A DNA stretch of 64,000 nt from Holothuria scabra (taxonomy: Eukaryota > Echinodermata > Holothuroidea > Aspidochirotida > Holothuriidae), in contig CM074185.1 of the NCBI GenBank assembly GCA_037179385.1, forward strand, positions 11,894,922 to 11,958,921, written 5' to 3'. This document shows positions 1 to 11,197 of this stretch, one piece after another. Below the pieces are notes generated by a model. It saw only the letters and a program-made list of their open reading frames with translations, made no database searches and had not been told where the DNA came from. Numbering within the stretch: position 1 is the stretch's first letter; each line of letters begins with the position of its first letter. The position numbers were made by a program, and so were the translations under genes.

Positions 1-309
1 AAGGCCCAATTTTCTGACCCCAAACAGTACCAATTCTCCTAACCTTCTTCCTTAAGCCTCTCCCACAGTTGTCTGAAATTCATCCTCCTCCTGACATACA
101 ATTATCTCAGTTTACTGCTTCAGGGTGAGTATAAAAGCTCAATTTGTACAGTATAACAAAAACACTCTCAGTACAGTTCATGCTGTGTAATATAAGGTTC
201 CATACTGTGCATTGTTTGAATTAGCTGTCAATCAAAGAGCTGAGCCAATTGAGAATTTTGTAAACCCTTATCAGAATTGTAGTTTGGAGTGAGGCACTAG
301 GCCCTTTAA
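1..309 (+). mobile_element. T300 MITE copy (5' tip cut by the window edge)
   Basis: This is the first of about ten copies of a ~304-bp interspersed element (T300). Complete copies begin TTAAAGG and, about 12 bases in, carry TCTCACCCCAAAC; they end with the inverse, GTTTGGGGTGAGAG then CCTTTAA. A diagnostic internal stretch is CAATCAAAGAGCTGAGCCAA (about 231-250 here). Inverted ends, no coding capacity, and TTAA at both borders point to a non-autonomous DNA transposon with piggyBac-like target choice. The superfamily is inferred from the TTAA target only. Confidence 0.85.
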
Positions 310-1197
310 GCAATTTTCCTAAAAAATCCTTTAGAAATAGCCCAGCCACATAAAGTGCTACATATTTATAATGAACAAAGTCCTTTTGTTTCAGATTTTT
401 TTTTTGCAATACTGCCCTCTATTTCACAGTTTCCTTATTAAAAGTTTGTCAAGACAAAAAGTAACTTAAACTTCAAATTTGCCAGCAAATATGCAGAACT
501 GTAGTTGGTGCCTGCTGGGCCAGTCTTGCAGAATGTGGATTCATTACGATACTGTAGGCTTAGAGTTGCAGTGGTGGGTGTCATTACCTCTAGGCCCCTA
601 CTCCTAATCCAATCACCTAACATTAACACTAGAAGCAAGAAGAGAAAATAGAGATTTTGTAAATTATATTGGTTAGGTTGGTTTTAAAGAATTTTACGAC
701 CCAATTTCTAACCAACTGGCTTTCTGCCAGCCGGTCACAGCTTTTGCCAGTTGTGTAAATTATGTGGAGTCAATCCTCATCTGGGCTCACCAGGACTGTT
801 ATTAGTTGTCACATGATTGAGGTATCTCAATAGGATGCTGAGTTTTCTTGACTTTGCATGTCACAGTTTCACAGATATCGTAGCATATCATAAGCCTGAG
901 AGTGCCTCTAGTTAGTCTACAGTATGTTGTCTGTTTGGAGAAAGTGGGTGATGTGGACAGAGCTTTCAAGAGCAAAAATGTCCCTGCAACTGTCACTTCA
1001 AAGTTAACCCTGCATGCCATGTTATGTTCTGTTCTTCAAACATGGTTGAATTAAAAATCAAAATTAAAACAGAACATGTACCTGTACATTTGGAAAATAA
1101 CAAGGAAAGGTTGAATAGCCTTATGGTTTCTGGTTAAGTCATACTTTCCCTCCAGTTTGGGGGTTACTGTACATTTGGGAATTTTCTATTTTCTCTA
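310..1197. other. Non-coding, nothing recognised
   Basis: AT-rich sequence with short ORFs only and no recognisable protein. It probably belongs to an intron of the gene whose last exon lies at 1738, but no splice partner could be identified. Confidence 0.5.
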
Positions 1198-1500
1198 GTG
1201 AGTTTAAGGGCAGCAGAGATTACTGTCACTTCCTCACACATTGACAAGGAATGCTTTGTTTCCTTTTGTTTATTCAGATTGTTATTTTGACCTTGAAGTT
1301 AATATCAAAAGGACTCCCTTGGAGGGAATGCAAAGTTTATAAAGTTCCCATGCCACTTATGAGATCACATTTTGGATATTGCAGGAGAAAGTAGGCAGTA
1401 TAAAATTTAAAGAAAAGCAAAAGACTGTTTATTAATGTGAGGATATGATGTCATATTGTATGTGCTTGCTTCAAATTCACTCCTTGTAAAAAATGTGACA
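1198..1500 (+). repeat. Interspersed repeat R430, partial copy
   Basis: About 300 bp align with the reverse complement of 60120-60482. Shared words include GAGTTTAA, CACTTCCTCAC, TTGACCTTGAAGTTAATA, ATGCAAAGTTTAT and GGATATGAT. A third, more diverged copy lies at about 46700-47100 and part of another near 9691-9780. There is no coding capacity and the ends are not clear, so the class is unknown. Confidence 0.7.
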
Positions 1501-1737
1501 TCATCACTTGGGGTGAGAGAACTGGGCCTTTAAGCAAGCTTCATTCATTCTCCCAATTTGAGCAAAAACAGTTGGTCTACTCATTTTGTTAATTGGAGTG
1601 CTTCATTCCAGGAGCTTGAGGTGCGATTAAATCGTACCCCAAATCCCAGTGACGGTGTTCATCGGAGTTCCTTCTTTAATTATCAGACTTGTTTTAATGA
1701 ATATTTTGTGGAAATGTTTATGCTTTTTGTTTTATAG

Positions 1738-1828
1738 TTTTATTCGTTGGGAATTAACACAGTTTAACAAAGAATACTATGCAAAGTTTGTGGACAAGCA
1801 AATGCAGGGAATATCGGTGGAGGAGTAA
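1738..1828 (+). CDS. Probable last coding exon of an unrecognised gene
   Basis: A polypyrimidine stretch ending in TTTTATAG (to 1737) is followed by 29 codons open from 1739 and a TAA at 1826-1828. The peptide begins FIRWELTQFNKEYYAKFVDK and ends ISVEE; it is charged and aromatic-rich like a real C-terminus, unlike the low-complexity chance ORFs around it. An AATAAA lies 426 bases past the stop, as expected for a terminal exon. The rest of the gene must lie left of the window or in small exons I could not find. I do not recognise the family. It could be a chance ORF behind a good acceptor. Confidence 0.5.
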
Positions 1829-2280
1829 ATATTTACCCATCCCCTGAGGAGGGCTGTTCAGATCCTCATTTTTGCTGTCTTTGCTGAAAGAATTCCTAGA
1901 TTTAAAGGAGTCAAATTCTTACTTGGAGGCCAAAAGGATGAGAATGCTCCATCACTTTAAATTACACTGATACAGCTGCATGTGAAGACCCTTACCAATT
2001 CTCCCTCGGAGCTGGGACCTGGATGGGTCCTAAGGCTAGGGCCGTTACATACATCACTCAAATTAGAATTTAAAATTGTGGTCAGCTATGAGCAATAACT
2101 GAAAAAATGCTTCATCAACATACAGTATCAGCATCATTTGCTATTCCTTGCATGCTTCTTGTCATCCACTTCCTTTATCCTCCTTCCCCCTTATCTCCCC
2201 CTTCCTCATCCATTTATGCCTATCCCCTCCCCTTTTCCTGTCACTTAATGAAAAATAAAAGTCTTACTCCACAATGACTT
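1829..2280 (+). other. Probable 3' UTR with poly(A) signal
   Basis: Follows the stop codon of the exon at 1738. It holds a C/T-rich stretch (about 2150-2230) and an AATAAA hexamer at 2254-2259 in 'atgaaaaataaaagtc'. Cleavage would fall near 2275-2285. Support depends on the upstream exon being real. Confidence 0.45.
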
Positions 2281-2654
2281 CTTTGCCAACTGTATACAGT
2301 AGTGGTAATGCTGAAAATTGAAAATATTATTTATAAATTATGTAAATTATACAGAATTGCTTAATGAGCTTTGTCTTTACCATAACCAATGTCAGTGTGG
2401 CAAACAGTTATAAACCTATCAACATCGTACCCATTTGGATTTCAACAGATACTTGCATCCTTGACTAACAGTGCAGATGATAATTTTTCATGTCAATCTC
2501 ATCCTTGATTGTACATGCAGTCTCTGATAAAAAATGAAATATTCCCAGCTGTTGGCCATTATGTGTAATTAAAAATTTCAGGCCATTAAAGGGAAGTTAA
2601 TTGTTTTGTGTTGCTGCAAGCACAGATGTGGGAGAAGCATAGCATAAATTTATT
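2281..2654. other. Intergenic, nothing recognised
   Basis: AT-rich, no convincing ORF, no repeat shared with the rest of the window that I could see. Confidence 0.5.
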
Positions 2655-2711
2655 CCAAACTACAATTTCATTATGCAGTGGTCTATAGAAATTCTCTATT
2701 GGTGCAGCTCT
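2655..2711 (-). mobile_element. T300 fragment cut by a T260 insertion
   Basis: The words CCAAACTACAATT and ATTGGTGCAGCTCTTT match the reversed right end of T300. The match stops where the T260 copy begins at TTAA 2712, so T260 probably landed in an older T300 remnant. Confidence 0.6.
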
Positions 2712-2974
2712 TTAAAGAGCAGGAGCAGTCATCCCAAATTGAAGAAGTGTAGTAGACTGTCCAGTTTCATGATTGGCTGTTGGGAGTCATGTGATAATGT
2801 TTTTTCTCTTCTAATGTGAAATTTACCAGAAATAACTGCTTGGTTTTCCTTGAATAGGCAATAGTAAAGTCATAAAATGTTATTAAAGATACTTTGAAGA
2901 GAAATAAGATGAAAATTGTGTTGTGTAGCTTTTTCTTCAAAATAAGTTTGGGGGGGACTGCTCTTTACCTTTAA
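2712..2974 (+). mobile_element. T260 MITE, complete copy
   Basis: Second TTAA-bordered family, ~260 bp. The left end is TTAAAGAGCAGGAGCAGTC; the right end reads GGGGACTGCTCTTTACCTTTAA, so AGCAGTC and AAAGG are inverted at both tips. The diagnostic core is CATGATTGGCTGTTGGGAG followed by TCATGTGA. No ORF. Complete or nearly complete copies: here, 9866 (-), 18600 (+), 40980 (-), 58818 (+), 59704 (-). Confidence 0.88.
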
Positions 2975-3116
2975 CTGACATCAAATTACAAAAAAGAAAA
3001 TGCAGAGGAGCGCTTATAACACGTCATGCACTGAGAGTGTTTTGATTAAATGTAGGGTCATGTATCCTTACAAGTGTATTTCCTGGAGCAATAAACTAAG
3101 GTTATGTCTTGATAGA

Positions 3117-3423
3117 TTAAAGGCATATTTTCATCATCCCAAACAGTTCCAATTCTCCCAACCTACTTACTTCAAGCCCCTCCCACATTTATCTAAAACT
3201 CATCTTTATCTAGACACAATCCTAGTTTATTGCTTCATGCGGCTTGTCCCAGTGGCCATACAAGTCCATAATGTGTAATCAAGACACTCTCAGTGCCCAT
3301 GCTGTGTGTAATTTAGCTATGATGCATTGTTTGAATGTGATGCCAATCAAAGAGCTGTACCAATTGAGAGTTTTGATATGTATACTGAAACTGTAGTTTG
3401 GGGTGACGAATGACTGCCTTTAA
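3117..3423 (+). mobile_element. T300 MITE copy
   Basis: TTAA at 3117-3120, then a diverged left tip ('aggcatattttcatcatccc'), the family core (CAATCAAAGAGCTGTACCAA, about 3347-3366) and a right end of GTTTGGGGTGACG then CTTTAA at 3423. Same orientation as the copy at 1. Confidence 0.85.
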
Positions 3424-5380
3424 AGGATGATGAGTTTAGGACAGTTGTAAGGTTGGGAAAATTGGACTACTACATTTGGGATTATTTATTTATTAGCAAC
3501 TGTTTCCAAAATTACCGTTTCCTATCAGATGGGTCACTAATTTAGCAATTAGAGTAAATTTTGTTTTTTTCGAAAAACCATATTTCAGGCTGGGAAATTT
3601 ACAGTAGACTGCTCATGGATGAACTCTTAGGACTTCTCAGTTGTTAAAATTCATCACGTCAAATGCTGTGCCACTGTCACTCAACTCAGTCACTTACTAA
3701 GCAATAAATTATGATTGAGCCAGGTGACCTATCCCATTCATCATAATTTCCTGTCAAATTAAAACTCTATTTCGTTTGAACTGGTTAAATCCAAAGGTCT
3801 AATTAAACCCAATTCTTCCAAAAGTTTGGCCAAGCAACAACTAATTTGAGCTTTCCTCACTGTTCAGTGCATGGCTCACAGCGCTTCTTGTCAGAATTCA
3901 TCATTCATCTTTAGTTCTCTTTAGAAGTGGAATCACCTTATCCTTGACCTTATTACCAGGGTTGTCACAATTGTCCAGGGCATGGAAGTGGAATGTTTCA
4001 ACCCTCCCTATAATTATTATCCAGGTCTCAATAAGTTTCACTACACTGAAAGCAAGTACTGTTCATTGATTTTTTGAAACTTTCTTCTTAGCTATTTATT
4101 TATTCTGAAAAGATATTTTCCTTTAGGGAGATCCTCCATTGAATGTTAGCATTGTTATTCTATTGTTCACAGCAGGACACTGCATTGCTTGATGAAACTG
4201 AAAAGCTGGAATAATGCTGGATGGTCCATTGCTGTTATAGACCCTTATTGCCACACATCAATACCTTTGAACATATGCAGTGCCAGTTTAATAAGCAACT
4301 GCTCTACACTATACTTCTGCAAATGCAGTTGCTCTTAAAAAGACATTTCCTTGTGTATAGTCCAGCAATTAGAGAATCTTGCCTTTTTTTCTTCAGTCCA
4401 ACAGCAAACCTTGAACTTTTCCTTATGTTATTGGTTGGTATAAATTGTTCATTGATCCCTGGAATTTTTAGCTCTTTCCAATCAGGTTGCAGGTGGTGGT
4501 GGTGTTCTGCACGCAAACACAGACTAATTCTCAAGCTATGTAAAGTGTATTGACAGGATTCTGCACAAGTAGTGGAGTGTGTGTGGTATAATCAAAGCTT
4601 CTCTGGTTGTATTTTACATTGTGTGCAAGGCTCTCCTTAGGGAAGGTTGCTTTCAAGTGTTCGTAGAAGTAAAAGAATCGAGGGACTGTTGTTTACATAC
4701 AGTGCATGGCACAGGAAATCTTAGACCAGTTGGAATTTGTACATCCCCAGTTTGTGTAAACTGAAATCTGCAGGGAGAATGTTTGTAAGAGGAGCCCAGA
4801 AGTTTATATGCCTGGTGTGTTCAAGGAGATTTGTTTCTTCATCAAAAGTGATGTAAGTATTGGTACAGTATGCAGTCTGAACTTTTAGATTAGCAGGGAT
4901 GACTGTCCACAGTTGGTAAAAACTCTAGTTTCTAGTTTTTTTCTAGGTTTATCTATAAGGGTTATTAAACTTTCTGTTTCCAATAAATTTGAGTGGATCA
5001 GCTTTATACTATAGTAAACTCAATCAATTGTACTAGTCTACAAAGTTGTAGTTAGGTACAATACTTGCTAGTAAGATAGGATACACTTTTAATCTTCTGG
5101 TTTAATTAGTGCTGCTCATGACTTTTCTTCTGATTTGGGGATACTGAGCAGTAACTGCAGTACTGCTACTTCAGTGTTGAGTGTTGCTATTATGGAGTTA
5201 CATGGTACAGTACTGTATCTTGGGCATAACAATATGCCTTGATCACCATCGATGTTTACTCATAAATTAAGTTTTTCAAGAGGACATTTTCTATGGCAGG
5301 AGATTTTTAAAAACTGATGTTGCATGGTAAATGTCATTCAGTTTATTTGAGAAATTTATAAATCACCAAGATTTGGATTT
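3424..5380. other. Intergenic, nothing recognised
   Basis: AT-rich with scattered TACTGTA/TACAGTA words and a short GGTGGTGGTGG run at about 4491-4502. ORFs of 61-110 codons on both strands are low in complexity and match nothing I know. Confidence 0.5.
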
Positions 5381-5530
5381 ATTGTAGTAAACTATCCTAT
5401 TTCATGAAATGGCTATTGAGAATCATGTGACAATCATTTTTAACTCAATTGTGCAATTTTCAAGTGGTCACTGCTTGAATTACCCTACCCTAAATATGTA
5501 ATCATATGCTAGATATACTTGGAAGAAAAA
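5381..5530 (+). mobile_element. Degenerate T260 relative
   Basis: The words ATGGCTATTGAGAATCATGTG and ACTGCTTGAATTACC match the T260-like element at 59075-59707 more than canonical T260. Neither end is preserved. Confidence 0.4.
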
Positions 5531-5815
5531 TGGAATGCTGAGGATTGTTTTGAAATAGGGGCAATTTCTTTTCAATTTTAAGACCCAAAAGAGGTTAAAC
5601 TTGCATTAATAACTATAGTAGTGTAAATTAAAACAAGTTATTTTCATAAAAAAATGGAATAAAAATGGCAACGATAATAAACACTTCAAAACTGGTGAGT
5701 GTGATGGCTTATGTTTATCACAAGTACATGACCTAATATTCCATATTTCAGGAGTTATTTTAACATTATGTGCTTTTTACGCTTCAGTGACTCCACAAAA
5801 ATGGCTGATAAAAAT

Positions 5816-8040
5816 GTCACGCTGTTACCAAAAAAGAGTGTTTTTTTACCATATTTTCAAAAGTGAACGTACAAAAATATTTTAAAGTGTGATGCAAATC
5901 ATGTTCATGGAGGTTAATAAAATGCATCTAAAACAATGAGTGAATTTCTTTTATTTTAGCTGTGATTATGATTTGAAATATGTCACGCTGTTACTTTTTT
6001 GGTAACAGCATGACACCCTATTGAATAAAGTAGGGATAGTGAAAGCACTAGGCTCTAACACTGTGGGCACCCAAATGAAGATAGTGCATGTTCACAGGCC
6101 ATGGTTAAACAGTGTCTACCTTTTAAATTTCAATGAAAATGAGTTTATCTTTTTGAGAGCTCAATGTTTTAGATCCATTAGTTTACAGAAAACAAATTTT
6201 AAGTGCTATACCAGCAGAAGATTATTGGCAGCCTAATTTCATTCTGAGTAAAACTTGCAAACAGTTTGAAAAGTAAAGAAAGGACCTTTAATTTACAAAA
6301 ATGTGTAAAAATAGTTGAGCAAATAGTTTGGAATGTAAGGAAAATAGCAAAGCTTCCTTCATGGAGTACTTTTGCTGTGATACAGCAGTTGTCCTCAAAA
6401 TGGAATGGACAAGTTTACTGTACAGTTAACATTGAAAATTGTAGTGTATACTGAACAATAGGGGAACTTACAGTGCAGTAAAATTTATATTTCATAATTT
6501 CAATTTTAGCCTCAATTCTGAATTCAAAAGGATTCAGAGTAATTAATACCATACTAAGAATTACGGTATCTGCAACAAGCAGCTTGATAAAGAGGGGAAG
6601 AATAGGTCCTACTCCTGTTAATATACAGAACAACACCAACTTCATGGCAGTGTGATATACTGTACATAGCATTGCAACTTATGTAGTACAGTAGCTGTTT
6701 TGTAACTGTTCATGCAGCTTCCTGATAGTGTTAAAGATTTCTTTCTCCATGTTTATATTGACAAGCACCAAAACCTGAGATTTTTTGAAACAGAATTTGT
6801 ATGTGTACTTATTGCCCACATTTAAATACAGGGATTAATACACCTTCTGTTGCCCCACAGTACTTGTAACATGCCTCTCACAACTTTATGGGGTCTAAAA
6901 TGAACAAAATATAGTCATTGCTACAAATCTCTTTAGTCCAGTAATGGTACTCTTCTGCACTTAGTCCACCAAGGAATGAATTTTTTGGGAAGTTTGTACT
7001 CTTTAATCACAAACTTTGTTCATAACCCCATGATAGAAAAGAAAATTTTTAGCACGATTACTTTGTCTTAATATTTTGATTTACCTCCACCCCTCACTAG
7101 ACAAGCAATTATTTTATTGTTTTCCAGAAATTATACAGCTCCATACTCAAAAGATAGACTGACCTACAATAGTTGATTTCAATGATTTAATTGGCCCCAT
7201 TCTACAGATCAGTACATTTCTGCTGGCACAATGAAACCTGGTATATTTGTTTTTGTACACTAAGGCTATGCTGTCACGCTGGTACCGTCACGCTGTTACC
7301 ATATTGAAATTTCCTTATAATGCCACAAAGGTTTAAAATGTAAGGAAAATTGTTAATGATTTGTACCACAATGAAACAAAGATTCACCCAGATTAATATT
7401 TCTACTTCCCTATGAATGTACCTTAAGTTTTTTTTGTTAATCACACTTTTTACCAGGTCATTCACCTTTTCACACCAGACACTAACCCCATTTTCCCAAT
7501 GCACTGAAAGTTTTGCACACTGGTTTGCTTTTCCCTTAATTTAGAATGAGAAAATTACACAGTTGGGGCCAAATTGACAAATGTCTGTAATAAAATCCAT
7601 CTTTCTTATAATATATGTTTCAATTATACCTTTTGTCATGCTGTTACCGTCACGCTGTTACCACATAAAATTTCATTAATGATATCATAATTGCTAGTGG
7701 CATCACAAAAAACTTTAATAATTGGTATCATGCTACAGCATACTAATCCCTCTTTGCAGCCATATTAAAATCAAGTACTAACTCCTTTCAATTTCACAGA
7801 GTTTGAAACATTTGTAAAATGGGTAAAAAGTCATGTCCATTTTACCGTCACGCTGTTACCAGAGTCGTTTGATTTCATAATTCATAAATGCAATTTATGC
7901 AGATTGAAAAGAAAATTGGTGTAAAGCAGGACAGTTTCATAAGTTACAAAAAGTGAGCTTTGTTTGATTTTCCTCAATTAAGCCTTTCTGTTATATACAC
8001 CTAAAGATGAAATTTTCTTTCTGACTGTCATGCTGTTACT
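5816..8040 (+). repeat. Region with nine copies of the 14-mer GTCACGCTGTTACC
   Basis: The motif or a one-base variant occurs at 5816, 5982, 6001 (reverse strand), 7273, 7287, 7635, 7649, 7847 and 8027. Two pairs (7273/7287 and 7635/7649) are exact head-to-tail dimers. The sequence between is AT-rich and unrelated from copy to copy, so this is not an ordinary satellite. Dispersed subterminal motifs of this kind are known as transposase-binding sites in some DNA transposons, but I found no terminal inverted repeats or coding region. Function unknown. Confidence 0.8.
5981..6016. repeat. Short hairpin made of two opposed 14-mers
   Basis: TGTCACGCTGTTAC, then a T-rich loop, then GGTAACAGCATGACA. 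The two arms are the dispersed 14-mer facing itself, with one T:G wobble. It is the only inverted pair in the 5.8-8.0 kb set. Confidence 0.8.
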
Positions 8041-8642
8041 GTGGAACATGCCCATACTTCAAGCATGGGGACACATTTTGTCCTTTAAAGGACCAATTGA
8101 GTTTCTTTTTTCAAGTTTTCCAAGACTTCAATTCTGCACCATTATCACACATTGAGTTACCACTAACACAAAAATGATTTGTCCTCAAGGTCTGTTGTTT
8201 TGATTCGTCATGGTATGGACGATATAGGCTGTCCAGTCTTGCATCTGTAGGGAATTTTGTTACCTGAACATAAATTTTGCGAAATTATCGTAAGACATTA
8301 ACTCAGGTTTCTTCTCACTTGAAAGAGCTCTTCTGACTCTGGTAAATTAGTTTTCAGCTAAAAAGTTCTGTAACAAAAGGTTGGTATGTGTTCACTGTCA
8401 AACTCTCCTGAAGTCTGATTGCAGTGCAGTATATGCATGGTATTAAATGCCACTTACTGTACAGCCCTGTACGAATTTTTGAAAATTAGATTGATTCGTT
8501 AAGTAATCAAGCTTTCTCATAAAATAGTTTTCTTTAATATGATTTGGGGATTGTTTAAGATTGACCATTTGTCATTGGTACATATATGTGGAGAAAACTA
8601 AACACAAATTTTGAATTTCATGAACCAACTCAATGAGCCACT
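8041..8642. other. Intergenic, nothing recognised
   Basis: AT-rich with no shared repeat. The phrase GGGGACACATTTTGTCC (8068-8084) faintly resembles the tip of the element at 12464, possibly marking the right edge of the 14-mer region. Confidence 0.4.
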
Positions 8643-8948
8643 TTAAACACTTAATTCTGCCATCCTAAACAGTACCAATCCTCCTAACCTTCTTAATGAA
8701 GCCCCTCCCACAGTTGCTTGAAATTCACCTCACCCAGATAAAAATATCAATTTATTGCTTGTTCAGGGGGAGTATAGAAAAGCTCAATATGTGTGTAATC
8801 AAAACACTGTCAGAACAATTCATGCTGTGGATAAGCTTTTGTACTCTGCATTGTTTTGAATTAACAGTCAATCAAAAAACTGAGCCAATTGAGTTTCTGT
8901 TACCCTATACTAGAAGTGTAGTTTGGGGTGATGGGATTGGCCCTTTAG
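8643..8948 (+). mobile_element. T300 MITE copy
   Basis: Starts at TTAA 8643 (or 8651) with a worn left tip, then ATCCTAAACAGTACCAAT and AAAACTGAGCCAATTGAG; the right end is GTTTGGGGTGATGGGATTGG then CCCTTTAG. The final TTAA has decayed. Confidence 0.8.
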
Positions 8949-9220
8949 CTATGGGAGGATCTAGGAAAAGTAGGTTGGGAGAATTGGGAACTGACTGGGG
9001 TGATGAATACTGTAACTACCTTTAGTACCTACAGTAATAACCATCTATTCTATTTTTTTCACAAGGTAAGTTCGTGTAGCTTTTGCTGTAATCAAGGAGA
9101 TGAATTGATGATTATGTTTGCTATTTATAAAACAAACTACACAGTGCAATACTTAACCCACCAGAAAACAATGACATCACAAATCATTGCACACTGTACC
9201 ATTTTAATTTGAGTGAATAA
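8949..9220. other. Intergenic, nothing recognised
   Basis: No gene or shared repeat recognised. Confidence 0.5.
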
Positions 9221-9345
9221 ACTTCAGCATTTCATATCTCGGCTCAAGAATGTCCTTTGAAAATGGGAGTTGGACTGTTAGAATTCATTTTTCATGCTGT
9301 TTAATATTTTTGAATTTTTTGACTTGAGGTACACTTTAAAGTGCT
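9221..9345 (+). repeat. Uninterrupted copy of the host repeat at 12371
   Basis: Carries CATTTTTCATGCTGTTTAAT followed directly by TTTTTGAATTTTTTGAC and TTGAGGTACACTT. At 12440-14000 the same two halves are separated by a 1.5-kb element. This copy therefore serves as the empty site for that insertion. Confidence 0.75.
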
Positions 9346-9785
9346 CAATTACACACCTGCACTATATTACATGTAAGCTTATACTGCCAGAATTTTAACT
9401 ACCAAGTGAAGTTTTTAAAAGTGTCTGTAAGAGAATCTAAGATGACCATCCAAATTTGATAGGAATTTAAAGTGTTCATACAGAGATTACAAGTACTTTA
9501 AAAGTGTCAGTTGCATTAATACAGCATAATCAATGGACCATGTATACTGTACAGCACATATTTATTACTGTTACTGCACATTATACTCTTTATGCTAAAT
9601 GTTTTGACAATGGAACGTTTGACCTCCCAGGTCTCACTTTGAAGTCTGACTTACCATAGGGAGAGGACATGGTCTTTTAGTCTCTCTTAAAACAAGTGTT
9701 TAAGGTCACATCAACTTTTGTTCAATAAACAGTATGAGAGGGATGCCTACTCTTAGCATTTTGGTGAAATCTGCTGTTCTCAAGA
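9346..9785. other. Intergenic, with part of an R430 repeat
   Basis: About 9691-9780 (TTTAAGGTCACA ... CATTTTGGTGAAA ... TTCTCAAGAT) resembles 60059-60157, one end of R430. The remainder holds nothing recognised. Confidence 0.5.
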
Positions 9786-9865
9786 TGCATGGTCAAGTGG
9801 TTAGAGCACCAGACTTGTTGTCGGAAGGTCAGGTGTTCTAGTCCTGGCCAGGTAATACCAAAGAC
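9786..9865 (+). mobile_element. SINE, 5' tRNA-like head (split copy)
   Basis: Contains GGTCAAGTGGTTAGAGCA, resembling a pol III A box, and a decayed B box (GTGTTCTAGTCCTGG), then the family phrase TACCAAAGAC. It is cut at TTAA by T260 and continues at 10096. Confidence 0.8.
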
Positions 9866-10095
9866 TTAAAGGTCAAGAGCAGTCCCCCAATCGATCAATA
9901 TCACAATTTTCCCATTATTTCTCTTCAAAGTATCTTTCATCATATGTTCTATGCACGTTCAATGTAAAACGAGCAGTTAGTAAATTTCACATTTGAAGAG
10001 AAAAATGGTTATCACATGACTCTCAACAGCCAATCATGAAACAAGACAGTCTACTACACTACTTCAAGTTGAGGTGACTGCTCTTGCCCTTTTAA
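9866..10095 (-). mobile_element. T260 MITE inserted in a SINE
   Basis: Runs TTAAAGGTCAAGAGCAGTCC ... GACTGCTCTTGCCCTTTTAA. In other SINE copies the same spot reads AAAGACTTTAAAAAAATGG (42731-42749), so TTAA was the target and is now duplicated at 9866 and 10092. The core CAATCATGAAAC shows the reverse orientation. Confidence 0.88.
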
Positions 10096-10209
10096 TGAAA
10101 AGTGGAACCCGCAGTGCTGCCATTGTGCATGATGCTCAGCATAAACAGTGGAGAAGGGAAAACAAGCCAGTGAGCCACAATAGGGAAAAAAGGCAACAGT
10201 GGGCTAGAC
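10096..10209 (+). mobile_element. SINE, middle part (split copy)
   Basis: Continues the SINE at 9786: GCCATTGTGCATGATGCTC, then AAACAAGCCAGTGAGCCACA, then a G/A-rich stretch. It is cut again at 10210 by a T300 copy. Confidence 0.82.
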
Positions 10210-10515
10210 TTATAGGCACAATTTTCTCACCCCAAAAATTACCAATTCTCCTAACCTTCTTACTTAAGCCCCTCCCTTAGTTGTTTGAGGTTCATCCTCA
10301 TACAAACACAATCTCAGTTTATTGCTTCTGGGTGAATATAAAAAAGCTTACTCTGTATAATCAAACCACTCTCAGTACAGGTCATACTGTGTAATATAAG
10401 CTTTGGTACTTTGCATTGTTTGAATTAACAGTCAATCAAAAAGCTGAGCCAATTGAGAGTTTCTGTTACCCTATACTAGAAGTGACTAGTTTGGGGTGAG
10501 AGGATTGGCCCTTTA
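10210..10515 (+). mobile_element. T300 MITE inserted in the same SINE
   Basis: Begins TTATAGGCACAATTTTCTC (TTAA mutated to TTAT) and ends GTTTGGGGTGAGAGG then CCCTTTAA. The flanking SINE halves rejoin as 'gact-taaaccgattggttag', matching GCTTAAACCAGTTGGTTAG at 31194. Confidence 0.85.
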
Positions 10516-10545
10516 AAGTTAAACCGATTGGTTAGAAACTGGGCC
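10516..10545 (+). mobile_element. SINE, 3' tail (split copy)
   Basis: AAACCGATTGGTTAGAAACT and GGGCCATAAAA complete the SINE begun at 9786. Only the last few bases of the consensus ('ctccatctaac') are missing. Confidence 0.78.
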
Positions 10546-11197
10546 ATAAAAAATGGTATAAAGACCAAAAAATCCAGTCATGGCCAGATTTTAATATGCT
10601 TAATCCAGTGCACCCCTACCAATGACAGCTAGCAGTACCAGCCATTCTTCCAGATGCTGGGTACAGCAATAATATTGTAGTGATGTAGAAATTGGGTTTG
10701 AGGCTGGAGATGGGAGAGGGGAAGGAGAGAGGAAATTAGAAATATTAAAATTTTCAGCCTATATTTTTGTCCTTCCTAACCCTTTAAAAATTATACTGTT
10801 TCCATGGCTTTTACCAGAATTACAAGAGGCAACATTTTTTTATGTGAAGAAAGATCGTACAATACCTACACTTTTTATAAAAGAATTACAAAATCATATT
10901 GCTTCAACACCAACTCTGTCATGATATGAAGTGCAGATACAATACTGTCAACTAAATGCAGTAATATTACTTGATTCTACAACATACAGTATTACTGTAC
11001 ATTGGACTTGTGTACATATATTGCCAAATCAGAAACAAATTAAACTGCACCAGGCACTTGACAAAATGCAGATAACTTTTATTTCAACAAATTACTTCCA
11101 AAGTTTTTCACAGAATAGCTACAGCTTCAGAATTTGATATTGCTTGGTATTTCACTGGTTCACAAATGTGGAGCAATAATATACATGTACTGACCAA
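10546..11197. other. Intergenic, nothing recognised
   Basis: AT-rich, with a purine-rich stretch at 10700-10740 and several TACTGTA-like words. No credible coding potential. Confidence 0.5.

Noticed and set aside
4221..4553. 110-codon ORF with cysteine and leucine-rich sequence
   Set aside because: Overlaps a minus ORF of similar length, no domain, typical of chance in this base composition.
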